Source of the DNA: Saccoglossus kowalevskii
Taxonomy: Eukaryota; Hemichordata; Enteropneusta; Harrimaniidae
Direction of reading: 5' to 3'
DNA length: 60,616 nt
NCBI RefSeq assembly: GCF_000003605.2
Contig: NW_003114957.1
Location: 401,905 to 462,520, forward strand
This document shows positions 60,331 through 60,616 of this stretch, one piece after another. Made by a program: the position numbers and the translations under genes. Position 1 is the stretch's first letter, and every line of letters begins with the position of its first letter. The notes beneath the pieces were generated by a model. The model was not told where the DNA came from. It saw nothing but the letters and a program-made list of their open reading frames with translations, and did no database searches.

Positions 60331-60616
60331 ATTTTTATTATTCATTTTTCTTTCGAAAATTATAATAACTTTGTTGTCGTGTTCTACTGAAAAGATATTG
60401 CTACATTCTTCAATTACGAAATACTTTTTCGTTTTCACAAATATCTCCAAAAATATATAAGCCAGTCACGCCATGTTTGAACAGCATGGAGATTATACAT
60501 AGATTGATATTATTAACAAAAAGTCCGCTGACACGGAAATAATTTTTGAACTCCTGACTCCTGATTCTCGAGCTTAAAACACTTTCTAATTGGGAATAGA
60601 AGCAGTTATTCAATTG

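Noticed and set aside
1-60616. CRISPR arrays, bacterial operons, attachment sites
   Set aside because: The sequence is animal-like, with introns and a Pol III tRNA. The tandem arrays lack the unique spacers of CRISPR.

Overview
The window looks like nuclear DNA from an invertebrate animal. It is AT-rich, its genes have GT-AG introns, genes are sparse, and many families of short transposons are present. There is also a Pol III tRNA-Gly(GCC), a Tigger/pogo-type transposase relic, a rhodopsin-class neuropeptide GPCR, and an ARM/TIR protein of a kind typical of marine invertebrates such as molluscs, brachiopods, hemichordates and amphioxus. I cannot name the species. Two N runs (12992-13041 and 25147-25659) show that this is a scaffolded draft assembly.

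Layout from left to right. At 152-208 (minus) is the first coding exon of a secreted or membrane protein, a signal peptide with a TATA box just upstream; the rest of the gene lies beyond the left edge. At 5393-7420 (minus) is a decayed Tigger-like DNA transposon. At 11570-12530 is a minisatellite of 51-bp units with a three-unit higher-order organisation. At 13818-14984 (minus) is an intronless somatostatin/opioid/allatostatin-C-type receptor. At 27894-30176 (plus) and 34355-35743 (minus) are two convergent, apparently paralogous, disordered lysine-rich proteins. They share an N-terminal Q-x-S-M-x-x-Y-T-D-R-x-R motif, and both have a V-x-F motif of the PP1-docking type. The span 36-49 kb is mostly noncoding, with several small transposons, perfect palindromes and a few weak candidate exons.

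The main result is on the minus strand at 49707-58031. I could assemble 13 exons with canonical splice sites and consistent phases into one 1228-residue protein. It has an N-myristoylation-type start (MGSKPS), then an ARM-repeat block and a TIR domain, then a second ARM block and second TIR domain, and a C-terminal SAM-like domain. The two modules have the same intron order and phases, so the gene arose by tandem duplication and fusion. Both TIR domains keep the glutamate that aligns with the SARM1 NADase residue. The resulting ARM-TIR-ARM-TIR-SAM protein is the best candidate here for an undescribed system, probably in innate immune or cell-death signalling.

Beyond that gene lie an 866-bp element (58397-59262) with 12-bp terminal inverted repeats and five internal copies of a roughly 156-bp repeat, and the tRNA-Gly gene at 60249-60319.
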